Shown here in pieces: positions 37,424 through 40,086 of a DNA stretch of 40,086 nucleotides; positions within the stretch are counted from its first letter, which is position 1; every line of letters begins with the position of its first letter. The position numbers were made by a program, and so were the translations under genes. This stretch comes from Klebsiella pneumoniae. Its GTDB lineage: Bacteria; Pseudomonadota; Gammaproteobacteria; Enterobacterales; Enterobacteriaceae. Below the pieces are notes generated by a model that did no database searches, was not told where the DNA came from, and was given only the letters and a program-made list of their open reading frames with translations. The stretch spans positions 1-40,086 of the forward strand of contig NZ_KN046820.1 of NCBI RefSeq assembly GCF_000742135.1, read 5' to 3'.

Positions 37424-37927
37424 TTACTGATAGTGTTTTATGTTCAGATAATGCCCGATGACCTTGTCATGCAGCTCCACCGATTTTGAGAACGACAGTG
37501 ACTTCCGTCCCAGCCTTGCCAGATGTTGTCTCAGATTCAGGTTATGTCGCTCAATGCGCTGAGTGTAACGCTTGCTGATAACGTGCAGCTTTCCCTTCAG
37601 GCGTGATTCATAAAGCGGCCAGCCATCCGTCATCCATACCACCACATCAAATACCGACAGCAGCTCCAGAAGACGCTCCAGTGTGGCCAGAGTACGCTCA
37701 CCAAAGACGTGTGCCACCACCGTCCTGCGCATCCTGTCATAGGCGTAAAATAACCAGCGCTGACGTGATTTAGCCCCGACGTAGCCCCACTGTTCGTCCA
37801 TTTCCGCGCAGACAATGACGTCACTGCCCGGTTGTATGCGCGATGTTACCGGCTCCGGCCTGAGTTTTTTAAGTGCCGTAAAATCGTGTTGAGGCCAACG
37901 CCCATAATGCGGGCACTGGCACGGCAC
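37424..37927 (-). CDS. insB: InsB of IS1
   Basis: This 167-residue DDE part of the IS1 transposase includes [40 protein letters not shown] and [20 protein letters not shown], ending IKHYQ. It is made as InsAB' through a -1 frameshift in the A-rich site at the end of insA. Confidence 0.95.
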   Translation of the reverse strand: MPCQCPHYGRWPQHDFTALKKLRPEPVTSRIQPGSDVIVCAEMDEQWGYVGAKSRQRWLFYAYDRMRRTVVAHVFGERTLATLERLLELLSVFDVVVWMTDGWPLYESRLKGKLHVISKRYTQRIERHNLNLRQHLARLGRKSLSFSKSVELHDKVIGHYLNIKHYQ

Positions 37928-38121
37928 CCAACCCCATTCATAGCCATATCAATGATTTTCTGATGTGTACCGGGTTGAGAGGCGGTGTAAGTGAAGCTGA
38001 TTTGCCATGTTTTACGGCAGTGAGAGCAGAGATAGCGCTGATGTCCGGCAGTGCTTTTACCGTTACGCACGACGCCTTCGGTAGCTGAACAAGTGGGACA
38101 TCTGATGGAAATGGAAGCCAC
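37846..38121 (-). CDS. insA: InsA of IS1
   Basis: This 91-residue zinc-finger and HTH protein ([28 protein letters not shown], then [20 protein letters not shown]) binds the IS1 ends and represses the element. It overlaps insB, with the slip site near 37865. Confidence 0.95.
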   Translation of the reverse strand: MASISIRCPTCSATEGVVRNGKSTAGHQRYLCSHCRKTWQISFTYTASQPGTHQKIIDMAMNGVGCRASARIMGVGLNTILRHLKNSGRSR

Positions 38122-38343
38122 GCAAGCACCTTAAAATCACCATCATACACTAAATCAGTAAGTTGGTAGCATTACCCACTTAATGTACATTTTGTTGCGT
38201 TTTATTTTTTCTAAATCACTTACTTACGATATTTTTTGTTGAAAGCTTACTGCAGGCGGAGAGGAAAGTTATCACAATTTGTTTAAGGATATGGTGAATA
38301 TAAAACCGTATAATTCCCGAATATTATTTACGGGTAATAAATA

Positions 38344-38800
38344 ATGCAACCATTATCTTCAGAATCGGTACATCCGCTGTGGCTGCGCAGCTGTCATTGG
38401 GTTAATGCCCTGGCTATTACGGGCATGCTGCTTAGTGGCTGGCGTATCTATAATGCTTCTCCCTTGTTTTCTTATACCTTTCCGGTGCAATTCACACTGG
38501 GTGGTTGGCTTGGTGGCGCATTGCAGTGGCACTTTGCTCTGATGTGGGTATTGATGATTAATGGCGCGGTCTATATCTCGTTGGGAGTAGTGACTGGGCG
38601 ATTTCGGCACAAATTTTTTCCACTGTCGTGGCGCCAGTTGAAAGAGTCCCTGCCCAGAGTATTGAGAGGAAAACTTCAGCACACGGATCTGCGCCAGTAC
38701 AACATGGTGCAAAAAATTGCCTATCTGCTGATTATCTTAGACGGTGTCGGACTGGTGTTGTCAGGCATGGTCTTGTGGAAATCCGTACAGTTTCCGTTTC
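38344..38800 (+). pseudogene. cytochrome b561-type membrane subunit, truncated
   Basis: This is a di-haem cytochrome b of the b561/hydrogenase type that passes electrons to a periplasmic molybdoenzyme. The frame starts MQPLSSESVHPLWLRSCHWV with a haem-ligand His and contains hydrophobic helices (NALAITGMLLSGWRIYNASP, LQWHFALMWVLMINGAVYIS, IAYLLIILDGVGLVLSGMVL). It reaches WKSVQFPFL and then loses the family sequence at about 38800; the last helix and its His are gone. Beyond the junction the same frame runs to a chance stop at 38853. Confidence 0.8.
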
Positions 38801-39013
38801 TGTACGGCTACCGCGCTGCATCCGCAGACACTGCTGGTTCTTACGTGGGATAACCAGATACTTCCCCCGGAATATGGTTATCCCATGAAATTACATGTTC
38901 CGACTAAACTGGGATACAAAAACCATAAGAATGTCAAGGTTATTGAGATAACAAACCACTTCCCAGGCGGTTACTGGGAAGATAAAGGCTACAACTGGTT
39001 TGGTGGCAGTTAA
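38800..39013 (+). pseudogene. molybdopterin-dependent oxidoreductase, C-terminal fragment
   Basis: The frame reads TALHPQTLLVLTWDNQILPP, EYGYPMKLHVPTKLGYKNHK and ITNHFPGGYWEDKGYNWFGG, the end of a sulfite-oxidase/YedY-type molybdoprotein. The molybdopterin-binding part is deleted together with the end of the cytochrome gene. It is out of frame with the cytochrome piece, so no fusion protein is made. Confidence 0.85.
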
Positions 39014-39041
39014 TACAACAAGTAAACGACGAGGAAATACC

Positions 39042-39278
39042 ATGAAAAAGATGATCATCGCAGCAACTGTACTTTCAACCCTCTTTATGGCAAATGTGCT
39101 GGCAGCAGACTCTATGAGCAAAGATAATATAGCTAAAGACACAATGTCCAAACCACACGACAAAATGTGTAAAGAAGCAATGGGCAGGGATAACATGAAG
39201 AAAAACAAGATGGATAAGATGGATAAGATGGATAAGATGGATAAGATGGATAAGATGGATAAGATGGGCACTAATTAA
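39042..39278 (+). CDS. pentapeptide MxKDx repeat protein, exported
   Basis: This 78-residue protein starts MKKMIIAATVLSTLFMANVL with a signal peptide probably cut after VLAA, behind GAGGAAA. The mature part has MSKDN, MSKPHDKM and then six perfect Lys-Met-Asp repeats plus Lys-Met-Gly. Such MxKDx proteins commonly lie after the cytochrome b561 and molybdoenzyme pair, as here; their function is unknown to me, though a metal-binding Met/Asp-rich role can be guessed. It is the only intact gene of the trio. Confidence 0.85.
   Translation: MKKMIIAATVLSTLFMANVLAADSMSKDNIAKDTMSKPHDKMCKEAMGRDNMKKNKMDKMDKMDKMDKMDKMDKMGTN
39207..39260 (+). repeat. tandem 9-base repeat in the MxKDx gene
   Basis: AAGATGGAT is repeated six times without error, followed by AAGATGGGC. 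Because the unit is nine bases, changes in copy number keep the frame and only alter protein length. Confidence 0.95.
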
Positions 39279-40086
39279 TTGTACTAGCTCAGACCTGATC
39301 TGACAGTTACCGGTTATTTATACAGGTGTCTGTCAGATTAAATCTGGTTCAGATTCTTTTCTGCCCAGACCCGTTTTCCATCAAGTAATGTTGCCATTGG
39401 CGTACGCCCGCAGCACATTTTTCCCTGATGAGTTCGCTCATTATTGTAATGCCACAGCCAGCTGTCCAGATCCGTTTGCAGGCTTTCCAGGTCTGCGTAT
39501 AACTTCTTACGGAACGCAACCTGATAAAAATCCTGCAAAATAGTTTTATGGAAGCGCTCACAGATCCCGTTCGTTTGCGGAGACATCGCTTTCGTTTTCG
39601 TATGGTCGATATCGTTGATGGCCAGGTACAGCTGATAGTCATGCTGTTCCACTTTCCCGCAGTACTCAGTACCCCTGTCGGTCAGTATTCTCAGCATCGG
39701 CAGTCCCTGAGCCTCGTAGAACGGCAGTACACGAGCATTGAGCAGGTCGGCGGCGGTGATCGGCGTTTTACTCGTATACAGCTTGCAGTGTGCCACTTTC
39801 GAGTACGTATCCACGAACGTCTGCTGGTAGATACGGCCCACGCCTTTCAGATTACCCACGTAGAAGGTGTCCTGTGAGCCCAGATACCCCGGATGTGCCG
39901 TCTCGATTTCACCGCTGGCCTCATCATCATGCGCTTTCTTCTCCAGAGCCGCGATTTGGGCATCGCTCAGTACGATGCCTTCTCTGGCGACTTTCTCCTC
40001 AAGGGCCTTCAGACGCTTACGGAAGTTCTCCAGGTCGTGCCGTTGCCAGATGGAACGAACGCCGCTGCCGGAGATAAATACGCCTT
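39279..40086 (-). mobile_element. IS481-family element, runs off the window
   Basis: The terminal sequence starts TTGTACTAGCTCAGACCTG at 39279 (61 bases identical to 32634-32694), directly after the stop of the MxKDx gene. The transposase follows on the minus strand and leaves the window at the right edge. Confidence 0.85.
39338..40086 (-). CDS. IS481-family transposase, partial
   Basis: This is a DDE transposase with an integrase core; the start lies outside the window. The visible 248 or so codons begin GVFISGSGVRSIWQRHDLEN (end of the HTH part) and then LKALEEKVAREGIVLSDAQI. The catalytic part includes TFVDTYSKVAHCKLYTSKTP with the first Asp, LRILTDRGTEYCGK with the second and NGICERFHKTILQDFY with the Glu. 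It ends WHYNNERTHQGKMCCGRTPM and so on to 39338. The frame is undamaged as far as seen. Confidence 0.88.
   Translation of the reverse strand, partial: GVFISGSGVRSIWQRHDLENFRKRLKALEEKVAREGIVLSDAQIAALEKKAHDDEASGEIETAHPGYLGSQDTFYVGNLKGVGRIYQQTFVDTYSKVAHCKLYTSKTPITAADLLNARVLPFYEAQGLPMLRILTDRGTEYCGKVEQHDYQLYLAINDIDHTKTKAMSPQTNGICERFHKTILQDFYQVAFRKKLYADLESLQTDLDSWLWHYNNERTHQGKMCCGRTPMATLLDGKRVWAEKNLNQI

Larger units (their letters stand above)
37409..38176 (-). mobile_element. IS1, complete
   Basis: The element is 768 bp, the exact IS1 length, with GGTAATGACTCCAACTTACT at 37409 and GTAGCATTACC ending at 38176. Flanking nonamers (GGAAAAAGC and CACTTAATG) do not match, so this copy marks a deletion or recombination end rather than a simple insertion. 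It separates the rpn gene from the cytochrome gene. Confidence 0.95.

Overview
The window is part of a large F-like virulence plasmid of an enterobacterium, most likely Escherichia coli, Shigella or a close relative. The evidence is a partition locus of F type (sopA, sopB and a sopC repeat array), a RepFIB-type initiator gene between initiator-binding iterons, a decayed ResD recombinase, a traI (F-type relaxase/helicase) remnant, a piece of the salmochelin gene iroB behind a Fur box, an intact SPATE autotransporter, and insertion sequences typical of Escherichia/Shigella (IS1, IS2, IS66, IS110/IS1111, IS3, IS256, IS481, a Tn1000-like end). The density of broken genes and IS junctions resembles Shigella or enteroinvasive plasmids; this is inference and the species cannot be fixed from the sequence.

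Layout. 1-1742: an IS1 end, then an IS110-family element lying between the 5' part of IS2 and the 3' part of a diverged IS2 relative. 1743-4819: traI without its relaxase domain and with frame breaks. 4820-9340: remnants, a frameshifted CoiA-like gene, an intact tyrosine recombinase with a strong inverted repeat behind it, and IS3-family scraps. 9350-12700: ResD pseudogene, iterons, frameshifted repA, a DnaA box and a helically phased row of Dam sites. 12741-15254: the complete sop partition locus, including the SopA operator and five sopC repeats. 15578-16518: frameshifted stbD antitoxin and a umuC fragment. 16519-19860: nested and decayed IS elements. 19906-23383: a very AT-rich island with a methyltransferase, two paralogous LuxR-type regulators carrying poly-G tracts, a small membrane protein and a broken EamA transporter. 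23384-24421: iroB fused by a deletion to the EamA remnant. 24771-26981: a three-gene operon (coiled-coil protein, IbrA-like, IbrB-like). 27110-32566: complete IS2 placed 34 bp before an intact SPATE gene. 32634-35767: IS481 end, IS256 piece, complete IS66 element, Tn1000-like end. 36414-39278: Rpn-type nuclease gene, complete IS1, a deletion-fused cytochrome b561/molybdopterin oxidoreductase pair and an MxKDx repeat protein. The window ends inside an IS481-family transposase.

How it works together. Plasmid upkeep depends on sopABC; the repA copy seen here is out of frame, so replication may depend on another replicon outside the window. Transfer through this traI is not possible. Probable live cargo is the SPATE protease, the IbrAB operon, the Rpn nuclease, the LuxR-type island and the tyrosine recombinase. 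Three genes (CoiA-like, stbD, eamA) are broken by single-base changes in runs of seven A/T, which may reflect real decay or sequencing error and should be settled first. The best candidates for new biology are the poly-G regulator island, the IbrA/IbrB/coiled-coil operon with a start codon buried in a hairpin, and the IS110 element at the same point of two different IS2-type hosts.
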